DNA of 41,918 bases from the IMG/VR virus record IMGVR_UViG_3300027770_000102, positions 1 through 41,918 of that record; one strand, written 5' to 3'. The position numbers were made by a program, and so were the translations under genes. Numbering within the stretch: position 1 is the first letter of the stretch; every line of letters begins with the position of its first letter. Under the pieces are notes generated by a model. That model ran no database searches, was not told where the DNA came from, and was given only the letters and a program-made list of their open reading frames with translations. Positions 1 through 8,043 of this stretch are shown piece by piece. Source of the DNA: a virus.

Positions 1-127
1 GATGTTGAACAGCTTGAAAGTCCAAATCCTTTGGATACTAATTACAAGATTTTGACTTCTGCAAATGCAAGAAATCTTCTTGTAACTAGTGGTGTTGCTG
101 CTTCAACAGCAGATAAATATGTTTTCC
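1..127. repeat. Terminal direct repeat, left copy (assembly overlap)
   Basis: The first 127 bases are identical to the last 127 (41792-41918). The capsid reading frame passes through both copies in the same phase, so joining them gives one uninterrupted gene. This shows that the contig closes into a circle of about 41,791 bp. A length of 127 equals a common largest k-mer of short-read assemblers, so the repeat is more likely an assembly overlap than a physical terminal repeat. A circularly permuted, headful-packaged genome would give this result. Confidence 0.95.
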
Positions 128-306
128 TTGGCAACTTCAAAAAGGCCTTCTGCTGGAGAGAAGCAAAACCGCTTGAAGTGGTTCAAGCTCCAGCAAATAA
201 TTGGGCTGAATTCAATCAGGATATCACCGTGGCAATTAAAGCTTCTTGGTGGGGTTCTGTTGGTGTTCTTGATCCTCGTTATGTCGTTCAAGGTTTACCT
301 GCATAA
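1..306 (+). CDS. Major capsid protein, C-terminal part (continues from 40877-41918)
   Basis: This frame is open from base 1 and ends with TAA at 304-306. It is the C-terminal 101 residues of the major capsid protein whose N-terminus starts at 40877. Joined across the 127-bp overlap the protein has 406 residues, a usual size for an HK97-fold capsid subunit. The segment contains DTNYKILTSANARNLL and ends DPRYVVQGLPA, which looks like the axial domain and C-terminal strand of HK97-like shells. The order protease-scaffold, decoration protein, then this gene supports the call. The TTG at 31 is only an internal codon, not a start. A strong terminator follows directly, as expected for the most abundant late product. 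Confidence 0.85.
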   Translation, partial: DVEQLESPNPLDTNYKILTSANARNLLVTSGVAASTADKYVFLGNFKKAFCWREAKPLEVVQAPANNWAEFNQDITVAIKASWWGSVGVLDPRYVVQGLPA

Positions 307-327
307 CCCTCAGGTAAAACCCTCAAG

Positions 328-366
328 GCCTGTACAGTTATTCCCTTTTCTGTACAGGCTTTTTTT
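328..366 (+). terminator. Rho-independent terminator after the capsid gene
   Basis: A perfect 10-bp stem (GCCTGTACAG at 328-337, CTGTACAGGC at 350-359) encloses a 12-base loop and is followed by seven T at 360-366. It sits 22 bases after the capsid stop codon and before the connector genes. It would cap the abundant capsid message and reduce, but probably not abolish, read-through into the tail operon. Confidence 0.9.
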
Positions 367-384
367 CTTATAGGAGTATTTGCA

Positions 385-597
385 ATGCCTACACCCGCTG
401 AAAATATTCTTACCATTCGAGATAATTATATTGCAGCATTGTTAGCTGATTCTGCAAATCCTCAACCATCTTATTCTTGGGAAGGTGTTAGCGTTTCCAG
501 AACTGAATGGAGACAACAACAACTTTTGAATGTAACGGAATGCAACAAGGTAGCAGCAGCATTAAACCCCCAAGAATTTAGAACCCAATTTATGTAA
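385..597 (+). CDS. Small hypothetical protein, head-tail junction region
   Basis: This 70-residue protein starts at ATG 385 with AGGAG upstream. It contains two probable helices, around NILTIRDNYIAALL and WRQQQLLNVTECNKVAAAL, and has no signal peptide or membrane segment. I do not recognise a family. It follows the capsid gene and its terminator and precedes two connector-like genes, so a structural or assembly role in the neck is the natural guess. Because it is the first gene after a strong terminator, it may be made at a lower level than the capsid protein. Confidence 0.6.
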   Translation: MPTPAENILTIRDNYIAALLADSANPQPSYSWEGVSVSRTEWRQQQLLNVTECNKVAAALNPQEFRTQFM

Positions 598-607
598 GGA
601 GTTTAAT

Positions 608-931
608 ATGCCTTACCTAGACTTATCGCAAGAATACAATGTTTTTGACAATCCTGAAGTTCTTGTTTTAGTTAATCCTAATGGCGATAACGCTTCTACT
701 AATTACGGGTATCGTAGAGCAATTACAGTTGCTTATCATGATCAATCAGGTGTTATGAAAGTTGAAAACATGACTAAATTTTTGGTTTGGAAAACCAATG
801 TTGCTCCTTGGGTTCCACAAATAGATTGTGAAATAACTGATTCTCATGCTCACAAGTTCTTTGTAAATGGTGTAGATAATCAAGGAAATCAAGAATATTA
901 TTCTTTAGATTGCACTAGGAAAAGTAGCTAA
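608..931 (+). CDS. Putative head closure / neck protein
   Basis: A 107-residue protein with a clear AAGGAG ribosome site before ATG 608. It looks rich in beta strands (EVLVLVNPNGDN, YRRAITVAYHDQSG, VMKVENMTKFLVW, NQEYYSLDCTRKSS) and has no catalytic motif. Its stop codon overlaps the next start (TAATG at 929-933), so the two genes are translationally coupled. Genes in this position, between capsid and tail terminator, usually encode head-completion or stopper proteins. The assignment rests on position and predicted strand content only. Confidence 0.5.
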   Translation: MPYLDLSQEYNVFDNPEVLVLVNPNGDNASTNYGYRRAITVAYHDQSGVMKVENMTKFLVWKTNVAPWVPQIDCEITDSHAHKFFVNGVDNQGNQEYYSLDCTRKSS

Positions 932-1407
932 TGCAAAAAGTAATGAAAACAAATCGGCCTATAATGACAGCAAATCCCGCTGATCGTTATACTACGATTG
1001 AAGATACTTTAGCAACAAATTTAACTGCATTAGGTTATACAGTTTATAAAAGAAAAGGTTCTGTAATTCGTGAAACAGATGTATTTCCATGTGTAATAGT
1101 TTCACCCGCTGAAGATGGTGAAGAATTAGGAATTGAAACATTTGGCGGTATTGTTGAATTCCTTTATAACTTTAGAGTTTATTATATTCAGACTTATACA
1201 AGGGATTTAGATTTTACTGATCTTGAAGACCGTTACAAAATTAGAAAAGAAATTTATAGGATTAATCAATTCGCTGGTTCTATAAGTCCTACAAGAATTT
1301 CCATCAAAGGTATTCAACCCTTCAGTATTAACGGACAACCTAACACGGTTTACAATGTTACGGGTTTTAGGGTACAATATGGTTTTATGGAACAAGGTTT
1401 AGTTTAA
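931..1407 (+). CDS. Putative tail terminator protein
   Basis: A 158-residue protein of the size and position expected for a tail terminator (lambda gpU-like) or tail completion protein. The segment YTTIEDTLATNLTALGYTVYKRKG resembles the opening helix and strand of that fold. It is followed by the strand-rich DVFPCVIVSPAED and VEFLYNFRVYYIQTYTRDLD, and then a C-terminal strand YNVTGFRVQYGF. ATG 931 overlaps the previous stop codon; ATGs at 943 and 964 are in-frame alternatives, and 964 would better match the normal N-terminus. The gene directly precedes the tail tube genes, which supports the call. Confidence 0.5.
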   Translation: MQKVMKTNRPIMTANPADRYTTIEDTLATNLTALGYTVYKRKGSVIRETDVFPCVIVSPAEDGEELGIETFGGIVEFLYNFRVYYIQTYTRDLDFTDLEDRYKIRKEIYRINQFAGSISPTRISIKGIQPFSINGQPNTVYNVTGFRVQYGFMEQGLV

Positions 1408-1419
1408 CTAGGAGATAAA

Positions 1420-1923
1420 ATGGCAGCAGTAACAAACTACTTTTTAACAGGCAAAATTGCTTTATTTGATTTAGCTAGAACAGATGGAATTGTTGGAACT
1501 GGTACACTTCCAGTTACTACAGCAACCATTGCAACTAAAATAGAAACACCTGAATCTTCTTCATACGCTTCAGGTGGTTACACGAATCTAGTTCTAGGAA
1601 TTCAATCAGCAGAAATTACGGTTGAAATTCTTTATGATAAAGTTGCATTGCCTCCAATATTTGCTGGTATGAAAGCAGACATTGAATTATCTCCAACTGG
1701 TGGTAGAACTGCATTTCTTGCAACATCTCCAACTAGCACACAATCTACTTTAGCAACTAATGAATACGGGCCTTATGCGGGAGATCCTTTAACTTTTATT
1801 TTTGAGAATTGTACTGTAACGCAAGTTACTTATGATATGCCTGTAAAGGATCTTCAGAAAGTAAAGCTAACTTTAATACCTTCAGCAAGTCCAGAAGTAA
1901 ATTTTGGTACAGTAGCATTTTAA
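1420..1923 (+). CDS. Tail-tube-like protein 1
   Basis: A 167-residue protein preceded by AGGAGATAAA. It shares a scaffold with the next gene product: IQSAEITVEILYDKV here matches MYSAEITLDLLEV there, and ENCTVTQVTYDMPVKDLQKVKLTLI matches the corresponding TNCLITGINYDAGAKDVQKMSITLA (shown here only for comparison). Both motifs look like the strands and helix of a tail tube fold. Position before the chaperones and tape measure also fits a tube protein. I cannot tell whether this copy or the next is the main tube subunit; the longer copy has an insertion with TPTSTQSTLATNEYGPYAG. Confidence 0.6.
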   Translation: MAAVTNYFLTGKIALFDLARTDGIVGTGTLPVTTATIATKIETPESSSYASGGYTNLVLGIQSAEITVEILYDKVALPPIFAGMKADIELSPTGGRTAFLATSPTSTQSTLATNEYGPYAGDPLTFIFENCTVTQVTYDMPVKDLQKVKLTLIPSASPEVNFGTVAF

Positions 1924-1938
1924 TTAGGAGTTTTAACA

Positions 1939-2319
1939 ATGGCTGTTATATCAGGTAGACTTGGTTCAATTGATTTTGGAACTTTAACCAACATTCCAGC
2001 AACCAACATTTCAGTTAATTCAAAAGCTGAAGTTGTTGATACTACTAATTTTACTGGTTTAGGTTTTGATTCTCATGCAATTGGAATGTATTCCGCTGAA
2101 ATAACTTTAGATTTACTTGAAGTTGTTTCAGGTTATGGATTGAAACAAGGTCAATCAGGAACTGTTACCATTAATGATGGTGATCCAGATAACCCCGGTG
2201 CAGTTACTATTACGAATTGCCTGATTACAGGTATTAATTATGATGCTGGTGCAAAAGATGTGCAAAAGATGTCTATTACATTAGCTACTAAAGGTGCTTA
2301 TTCTATTATTGTTGGTTAA
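1939..2319 (+). CDS. Tail-tube-like protein 2 (probable major tail protein)
   Basis: A 126-residue protein with TTAGGAG upstream, compact and strand-rich. It is paralogous to the product of 1420-1923, sharing the SAEIT(V/L) strand and a C-terminal YD-x5-KD(L/V)QK motif. The conserved motif pair and its place just upstream of the chaperone pair make a tube or major tail role likely. Its smaller size suggests the minimal tube fold, while the upstream paralog carries extra loops. The alternative is that the two copies form different rings, for example tube and tail-head connector. Confidence 0.6.
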   Translation: MAVISGRLGSIDFGTLTNIPATNISVNSKAEVVDTTNFTGLGFDSHAIGMYSAEITLDLLEVVSGYGLKQGQSGTVTINDGDPDNPGAVTITNCLITGINYDAGAKDVQKMSITLATKGAYSIIVG

Positions 2320-2334
2320 AACTAAGGGGAAAAA

Positions 2335-2757
2335 ATGGCAGATTCAGTAGGAAATATTTTAAATTCATCTGGTGAAGGTTCACAAACGATTGAATTTAAA
2401 GGGAAAAAATATACTGCAAGTTTGATTACTCAAAAAGTAAAAGCTGATTTTGAAAAGTCTATGGAAAAAAAAGCTTTAGATTCAATTTTTACTTTGAAAG
2501 ATCGTCTTGAACCAGTTGAATTTAGAGAAGCTGTAAGCGGTGTTACTAGAGATATTGCTTCAGGTGTTTATTCTTTTGGATCAGAAAATTGTGTAGCGTT
2601 TTTAACAACTCCTGTAGGTGTTTTAACATTCGCTTCAATACTTTTTTCTGCTCCTGAAAATGAAATGCAAGATTTAGTTCTTTCTGAAAAAGAAAGATTT
2701 GAAGCAGTTATGGAAATCGTAAGGGAAAAAAGTTTCCCAAACGCAAGGAGGGAGTAA
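2335..2757 (+). CDS. Tail assembly chaperone, short form (lambda gpG-like)
   Basis: A 140-residue protein lying between the tail tube genes and the tape measure, where long-tailed phages keep their tail assembly chaperone. It starts at ATG 2335 after AAGGGGAAAA and contains the chaperone-like stretch QTIEFKGKKYTASLITQKVK followed by an acidic helical C-terminus. Its 3' end overlaps, in the -1 frame, an open frame that continues to 3107 with a slippery heptamer in correct phase. The pair therefore behaves like lambda G and GT. No sequence hallmark is strong, so the call rests on position and the frameshift architecture. Confidence 0.75.
   Translation: MADSVGNILNSSGEGSQTIEFKGKKYTASLITQKVKADFEKSMEKKALDSIFTLKDRLEPVEFREAVSGVTRDIASGVYSFGSENCVAFLTTPVGVLTFASILFSAPENEMQDLVLSEKERFEAVMEIVREKSFPNARRE
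2736..2742 (+). promoter_or_regulatory. Programmed -1 frameshift site CCCAAAC
   Basis: The heptamer CCCAAAC is in exact X XXY YYZ phase with the upstream frame (zero-frame codons CCA at 2737 and AAC at 2740; shifted codons CCC AAA). The overlapping TTTCCCA at 2733-2739 is also in phase. The -1 frame is open from 2703 through 3107, with the zero-frame stop at 2755-2757, so a slip at this point gives one continuous product. Confidence 0.8.
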
Positions 2758-3107
2758 GTTCATCAAAAAGATATGAACCTATTCCCCCTCCAAATTTAAT
2801 TAATTACTATGTTCACTTAATGGATAAACCTTATCTATTAAGGCCTTGGGAGATAGAAAAATTAACCGATATGCAGATTGTTGAACTGTACTACAGAAAA
2901 AGAGATGATAAGGGGATACCACTAGAAATACACGATGAAAAGCATGAATGGGATACAAGGAAAAAGATAGTTGCAGAAGATGTTATGATGTTTAACAAGT
3001 ATCAAAACTTTATGAAAACTGGTTCTATGTTAGGTGGTTCTCCCAAGCAATTAAATAAATCTTGGGTTGATAAATTTGGAAAAATACCGGAAAGACCAAA
3101 TGGCTAA
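2742..3107 (+). CDS. Tail assembly chaperone frameshift extension (lambda GT-like)
   Basis: After a slip at CCCAAAC this frame continues for 121 residues, giving a fusion of about 257 residues with the gene at 2335. The linker reads through KEGVSSSKRYEPIPPPNLIN, then enters the domain that also begins at ATG 2820 (MDKPYLLRPWEIEKLTDMQI). ATG 2820 has no visible ribosome site, which argues against independent translation. The T-domain of such chaperones binds the tail tube, while the shared G-domain coats the tape measure. Its end overlaps the start of the tape measure gene by 8 bases. Confidence 0.7.
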   Translation, partial: RKEGVSSSKRYEPIPPPNLINYYVHLMDKPYLLRPWEIEKLTDMQIVELYYRKRDDKGIPLEIHDEKHEWDTRKKIVAEDVMMFNKYQNFMKTGSMLGGSPKQLNKSWVDKFGKIPERPNG

Positions 3108-5211
3108 AGATATTCCAATTGATTCCGGTTCAGATTTTACAGCAGATGTTGTAAAAGCTGTTGAAGCAATTGCCCAAAACATAAAGAATTCATCAACCGC
3201 TTTTACAGGTAATTTTGATAAGATTGCAAAATCTGTTAAGACAATGCAAACAGCAGTTGTTAATTCAATTAAACAAATTAAATTAATTGCACCAACATTA
3301 AAAAAAGAACCTAAAAAAGAATCAAAAGGTAAAGAGAATTTTTCTGAAGATATTTCTTCAGGTTTTTCTTCTGTTATCACTTCTGTTTCAGATTCAGCAA
3401 TGTTAATTACTGATGCTATTATTGGAGTTGGTGCAGAAGTTATAAACGAATTAACAAAAACTAAAGAACAAACTGAAAAAAAACCTAAAGAAAAAACTGG
3501 CCCTGATTACACTCCTGATTCATCGATGGATGAAAAAGAAAAAGAAGATATTAAAAAAGAAGGTTACAAAGATAAATCTAAAAAAGAATCTAAAGCAAAA
3601 GGTATTTCAATAGCTAAAGCAGTTATTGAAATTCAACAAGCAATTATAGTTTTAGGTAAAGGAAAAGAAGAAGATAAGAAAAAAGATAAGAAGGAAAATA
3701 ATAAAGACGATAAGAAAAAAGACACAAAAACAGGAAAAGATAATTCAATAAAATCAATTTTTGAAGATATCAAAAGCACTATTAGCAGCTTTATGAAAGG
3801 TAATAAAGCTGAAGGTATGAAAAAAGCAAAAGGTATTGTAGGCAATGTTATAAAAAACAAAACAAGCAGTTTAATGGGTGGTGGTAAATCTCCTTCAAAA
3901 ATGGGAATTAAATCTGGTGCTGGCGGTGCTGGTGGTATTGGGGGAAAAATTGGTGGCCCTGCAATAGCTCTTTTAGGTGCTGGCCTTGGAAAACTAAAAG
4001 AAGCATTGGGTACTGCTGCAACTGCTATTAAAAAAAATGGTATAGAACTTGCAAAAAAGATTCCCGGTGCAAGCAATATTATTAAGGGTTCTTTAGTTAC
4101 TGGTGAAGGTAATAAAACTGCAAAAAAAGTTGGTGGTAAAATTGGTGGTTCTGTTGGTGCAGAAGCAGCGGGTGCAGCAGCAGCGGGTTTAGGAATGGCT
4201 TTGAATTCTGTTACAGGTGCAGTTGGTATTGCAACAGGTGCAATTGGAATGTTTGGATCATATGTTGAAAAATCTAACCCTGCATTAATGGAACAATTTG
4301 GAATTATTTTAAATGATTTAGGTGGTGTTATTGGCCGATCACTTGCACCAGTAATTCAATCCCTTCTTCCATTGTTTCGCCAATTTGCTGATTACATTGA
4401 TTACGCAATGAAGTTGATCCAACCTTCCATCGATGTTGTAATTAACGCATTTAAAGCATTAGCCGGGCCTTTAATGGAAACAGGGGCAACAATTTTAAAA
4501 GTGTTTGCTCCTGTATTAGTTTTTGCTGCAAAAATCCTTGAAGGTTTAGTAATTATTGTTACTCCTTTGCTTGATGCTTTTTCAACATTGTTAGAAGCAG
4601 TTGATGAAATGTTTGGAATATTTTTTGGTGGTATTGGCATAACCGATATTATGATGAATGGTTTTAAATTAATGGCAGATGCTGTAAAGATTTTAGTTGG
4701 TGCAATTACTTGGGCAGCGGGTGCATTTTATCAGGTAATTGGTGCAGCAATAAAAGGTATTGGAACTTTGATTGATTGGATTCCCGGTACAGGGGATCTT
4801 GGTCAAACTCTTATGAAAATGGGGGAAGATGCTGATAAAGCTGGTGCAAAATTAAGGGAATCAGGGGCAAATATGATTTCTTCAGGTTTAACAGGTAAAG
4901 AACAGGATAAAAAACCATCTAAAATTCCCAAGGGTGCATCTGTTGGTGCTGCTGTTCGTGAAGCTCAAGAAGTTTCAATATCAGGTATTGGCGATGATAT
5001 CCGTAAATCGGCAATGATGGCAGGGCAAGGACAAAAAACACAAGAAGAATCTTTAAATGATATTGCTAAAAATCTAGAAAAGAACAATTTAGCAGCAGCA
5101 GTTGCACAAGGAATGATTGAAGCACAAAATAAAATGGGTGATAAACCTGAAGGTTTTAAGAAAGATACTGAATCTTCTGGTTCAGGTGGTTCTTTTGAAG
5201 CACCATCATAA
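3100..5211 (+). CDS. Tape measure protein
   Basis: The longest gene of the tail block codes for 703 residues from ATG 3100 (GGAAAG upstream). A TTG at 3067 is an in-frame but less likely start. Residues about 75-230 are very rich in Lys and Glu and probably coiled coil. Residues about 250-390 are Gly/Ala-rich, and about 400-570 contain several long hydrophobic helices, as in tape measures that later cross the host membrane. The protein sets tail length; at the usual 1.5 angstrom per residue it would give a tail near 105 nm. No lysozyme or peptidase motif was seen. Placement after the chaperone pair is diagnostic. Confidence 0.88.
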   Translation: MAKDIPIDSGSDFTADVVKAVEAIAQNIKNSSTAFTGNFDKIAKSVKTMQTAVVNSIKQIKLIAPTLKKEPKKESKGKENFSEDISSGFSSVITSVSDSAMLITDAIIGVGAEVINELTKTKEQTEKKPKEKTGPDYTPDSSMDEKEKEDIKKEGYKDKSKKESKAKGISIAKAVIEIQQAIIVLGKGKEEDKKKDKKENNKDDKKKDTKTGKDNSIKSIFEDIKSTISSFMKGNKAEGMKKAKGIVGNVIKNKTSSLMGGGKSPSKMGIKSGAGGAGGIGGKIGGPAIALLGAGLGKLKEALGTAATAIKKNGIELAKKIPGASNIIKGSLVTGEGNKTAKKVGGKIGGSVGAEAAGAAAAGLGMALNSVTGAVGIATGAIGMFGSYVEKSNPALMEQFGIILNDLGGVIGRSLAPVIQSLLPLFRQFADYIDYAMKLIQPSIDVVINAFKALAGPLMETGATILKVFAPVLVFAAKILEGLVIIVTPLLDAFSTLLEAVDEMFGIFFGGIGITDIMMNGFKLMADAVKILVGAITWAAGAFYQVIGAAIKGIGTLIDWIPGTGDLGQTLMKMGEDADKAGAKLRESGANMISSGLTGKEQDKKPSKIPKGASVGAAVREAQEVSISGIGDDIRKSAMMAGQGQKTQEESLNDIAKNLEKNNLAAAVAQGMIEAQNKMGDKPEGFKKDTESSGSGGSFEAPS

Positions 5212-5220
5212 GGGGAAAAA

Positions 5221-6516
5221 ATGCCAACGATTCCTATAGGTTTAGAAACAGCTTGGACAGATGATACCATTGCGGAAAGAATTGGAAGTAGCTCCCCCAA
5301 CTCTGCATCTTTTGCTTCTGATGGAAATTCTAGAGCATCCATGACATATATTGTTGATGGCTTTGGAACTGATTTGGCACAACAAAACCCATTAGTTGCA
5401 TTTTGCCAACAAGCTTTAGGAACTACAAAAATAAGCCAACTTTTTGGTGATGGATCTTTGGAACGATCTTCACCAATGGCCCATCCACAATATAGATGGC
5501 TTTACGCTGATCACATTTCTTCAATTCGTGGTTTAGGATTACTTCGGGAATCGCAAGAAGATCCTTCATCCCCTTTAGTTTCTTGGAATACTGCATCAAG
5601 CACTTCATACCAATTAACAGCACCATATTTTGCAATTTATTCTAAATATGAAGTTACGGTTGAATTTGGGCCTCGGCCTTATCTTGCAATTAATGATCCA
5701 ACTATGTTAGCACTAGAAGCAGAACACCCCGGTGAATATGCAATCATTGGCCCAAACAATACCTATTCAAAAGATAATGGAACACCTATAACAATTGCTG
5801 GTTCTCCATTCCGTGAATATATGCGATTTACAACATTCACAACTGAAACTTCAGCAGAATATTTAACCCTTAAAGGTGGTCAATTTCAGTTTGTTTCTGA
5901 TGTTACTGATCCCCCAATCAATGGAACTACTATTCCCGGTTTTTTTGGAAAAACTTTAATTCCAAAAACAACAATTAAAATGACTTGGTTTGATGTTCCT
6001 TACAATTTTGTTGATCCTAATTCAACAGCATCAACAAATATTTATCAAGGTTTAGGAAGGGTAAATCAAAATTGGTTTTTTGGTTTTGCTCCCGGTGAAT
6101 TATTATTTGTTGGATTTTCTAATACTCAAAAAATGCGAAATCAATTTGATGTGTTCGATTATTCTTTAGCTAATGCAGCAGATTTACCTGATATAAACAC
6201 AATTCTTTTAACTGATATTACATTTAATTTTTTATACATTCCTATTTTTTCTTATGACAAAACAGGAAATATTTATCCAGCATCACCAACAGGGGTTATC
6301 AATCCTTTAAATCTTAGTTATGTAAATGCTGGACATAATTTGGCAATGTCGAACGCAAACAAAAAATATTATCCTGTTGTTTCTTTAGATGTTGCACCAA
6401 ATCCATTGCCAGAAAATTGGAATAAAACAATTAAAAAACCAATATATCCTAGTTACCCTTTTGAATTAATGTTCAACGCTTTGCCTTACATCATGGCAGA
6501 AGAACCAACAGCATAA
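5221..6516 (+). CDS. Putative distal tail / baseplate protein
   Basis: A 431-residue protein starting 9 bases after the tape measure stop, with AAGGGGAAAA before ATG 5221. It looks globular and strand-rich, with many aromatic residues (YRWLYADHISSIRGLG, FREYMRFTTFTTETSAEY, GRVNQNWFFGFAPGELLF) and no membrane segment. I do not recognise the family. Genes directly after the tape measure encode distal tail, hub or baseplate proteins, so a tail-tip structural role is inferred. The AGTTDK-type catalytic motifs of tail-associated hydrolases were not found. Confidence 0.5.
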   Translation: MPTIPIGLETAWTDDTIAERIGSSSPNSASFASDGNSRASMTYIVDGFGTDLAQQNPLVAFCQQALGTTKISQLFGDGSLERSSPMAHPQYRWLYADHISSIRGLGLLRESQEDPSSPLVSWNTASSTSYQLTAPYFAIYSKYEVTVEFGPRPYLAINDPTMLALEAEHPGEYAIIGPNNTYSKDNGTPITIAGSPFREYMRFTTFTTETSAEYLTLKGGQFQFVSDVTDPPINGTTIPGFFGKTLIPKTTIKMTWFDVPYNFVDPNSTASTNIYQGLGRVNQNWFFGFAPGELLFVGFSNTQKMRNQFDVFDYSLANAADLPDINTILLTDITFNFLYIPIFSYDKTGNIYPASPTGVINPLNLSYVNAGHNLAMSNANKKYYPVVSLDVAPNPLPENWNKTIKKPIYPSYPFELMFNALPYIMAEEPTA

Positions 6517-6526
6517 AAGGAAAATT

Positions 6527-6877
6527 ATGAACGCTGGAACATACAATATAATTTGCGAACAAGGTGCAACATTTCAACGAATAATAACGGTTGTAAATGC
6601 TGATGGAACTTTACCGGATTACAATACTTCAACCGCAAGAATGCAAGTAAGACCTAGCGTAGAATCACTTACAATAATCATTGAATTAACAACTGAAAAC
6701 GGAAGAATTACCTTATTAGATAATACAATTACCTTAAATATTATTGCAGATGATACAACAATTCTTGTTGCGGGTGCTTATAAGTACGATTTAGAAATTG
6801 AAACAGGTGCAGATGTAATTCGTTTAGTTCAAGGTAATTTTACAGTTTCACCTGAAGTTACAAGGGTAAACCCATAA
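6527..6877 (+). CDS. Tail-tip / fibre-associated small beta protein
   Basis: A 116-residue protein of a type I recall as common next to phage fibre genes. The recurring features are an N-terminal ICEQGATFQRIITV strand, the central TARMQVRPS motif, ELTTENGRITL, and the closing GNFTVSPEVTR. It probably forms a small beta-sandwich that joins baseplate and fibres. It is coupled to the next gene by TAATG at 6875-6879. The general family resemblance is good, but its function has not been clear to me from sequence. Confidence 0.6.
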   Translation: MNAGTYNIICEQGATFQRIITVVNADGTLPDYNTSTARMQVRPSVESLTIIIELTTENGRITLLDNTITLNIIADDTTILVAGAYKYDLEIETGADVIRLVQGNFTVSPEVTRVNP

Positions 6878-8040
6878 TGGCCAATACAGATATTTTTGCA
6901 AGGGTTATTGTGAATGAAGACCCCGTTAAAGCAACTATTGTTGTACCTCAGATTGTTGCAACAATTAACGATCCGTCTTCAAAAGTTGTTATCAATAATG
7001 ATTCTTCTGTTGCTGTTTTTCGTTATGTTTCTTTTACTCCTTCTTCTTTTTCTGTTGGCTTGACTGCTCAAAACAATATTTTTTCTGTTTCAAATTCTCC
7101 TGTTACTTCTCAAGGTGTTATTGATTTAAGTTTTATTTCTCAAGGTCAAAATACTTTTCTTGCAGCTTCTGCAACAAAAAATAGTGTTCCTAGTTTTAGA
7201 AAAATAACTCAAACAGATTTACCAAATCTTTCAGGAACTTATTTAACTTCTGTTTCACATAATGGAACGCTTACAGGTGATGGATCAACAGCATCACCGC
7301 TTCAAGTTGTTACAGGTGGTTCTGTTGGTACTGTAAATTCTGTTGCAATGACATCAACAGATTTTACAATTTCCGGTTCTCCTATCACAAACTCTGGAAC
7401 CATAATTGCAAACATTACTGCAACTGGTGTTTCTTCTGGAACTTATGGTAGTGCAACTCAAGTTCCTGTTTTAACTGTTAATGCAAAAGGACAAGTAACA
7501 AACGCAACTACAACATCAATTTCAATTCCAACGCAAGGATTAACATCTGTTGGTATTCTTTCAGCAAGTTTAACTGTAACAAATTCTCCAAGAACAACAG
7601 ATGGAAACATAACTTTAGAAACTGCTCCAACCGGAGTAACTACAGGTGTGTATGGTAGTAATTCATCCATTCCACAAATTACAATTGGCCCTGATGGTAG
7701 AATAACTTCAGCAGTAAATTTATCTGTAGGAACTCCCGGTAGCGGTATTGGTACAGTTACATCTGTTGGATTAACATCTTCAACATTATCTGTAACAGCT
7801 ACACCAATCACTTCAGATGGGTTTCTTTCAGTTAATCTTGCTGCATCTGGTGTAATTGCTGGAACTTATGGAAGCTCAGTAAATATCCCTGTTTTTACCG
7901 TTAATTCATTTGGGCAGATTACTAGTGCTACAACATCAATTATTAATGTTTCAACATTAGGTAATCTTGATGGCGGTGTGGCAAATAGCGTATATTTAAT
8001 AACACAAAATGTTACTGGTGGTAACGCAAGCGGAGTTTAA
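6877..8040 (+). CDS. Tail fibre protein with internal repeats
   Basis: A 387-residue Ser/Thr/Gly-rich fibre. About three copies of a two-part repeat are visible: a first part like VGTVNSVAMTSTDFTISGSP, and a second part GTYGS-x4-(V/I)P-x2-TVN-x2-GQ(V/I)T-x-ATT. The repeats start near residues 150, 225 and 290. Such repeats form trimeric beta-structured shafts in many phage fibres. The N-terminal 60 residues (MANTDIFARVIVNEDPVKAT) are non-repetitive and probably attach to the tail. The C-terminus is short, so receptor binding may be done by the next two proteins. Confidence 0.8.
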   Translation: MANTDIFARVIVNEDPVKATIVVPQIVATINDPSSKVVINNDSSVAVFRYVSFTPSSFSVGLTAQNNIFSVSNSPVTSQGVIDLSFISQGQNTFLAASATKNSVPSFRKITQTDLPNLSGTYLTSVSHNGTLTGDGSTASPLQVVTGGSVGTVNSVAMTSTDFTISGSPITNSGTIIANITATGVSSGTYGSATQVPVLTVNAKGQVTNATTTSISIPTQGLTSVGILSASLTVTNSPRTTDGNITLETAPTGVTTGVYGSNSSIPQITIGPDGRITSAVNLSVGTPGSGIGTVTSVGLTSSTLSVTATPITSDGFLSVNLAASGVIAGTYGSSVNIPVFTVNSFGQITSATTSIINVSTLGNLDGGVANSVYLITQNVTGGNASGV

Positions 8041-8043
8041 AAT

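Noticed and set aside
1-127. Physical direct terminal repeats of a T7-like genome
   Set aside because: The repeat lies inside the capsid gene and has the length of a common assembler k-mer, so an assembly overlap of a circular or permuted genome is far more likely.
2723-2729. GGGAAAA as the chaperone slip site
   Set aside because: It matches a known slippery heptamer but is in the wrong phase for the zero frame (codons AGG GAA AAA). CCCAAAC at 2736-2742 is in phase.
3633-4076. Long leftward open frame inside the tape measure gene
   Set aside because: It is a shadow of the Lys/Gly-rich tape measure coding region, with a Pro/Phe/Leu-rich composition caused by the complement strand.
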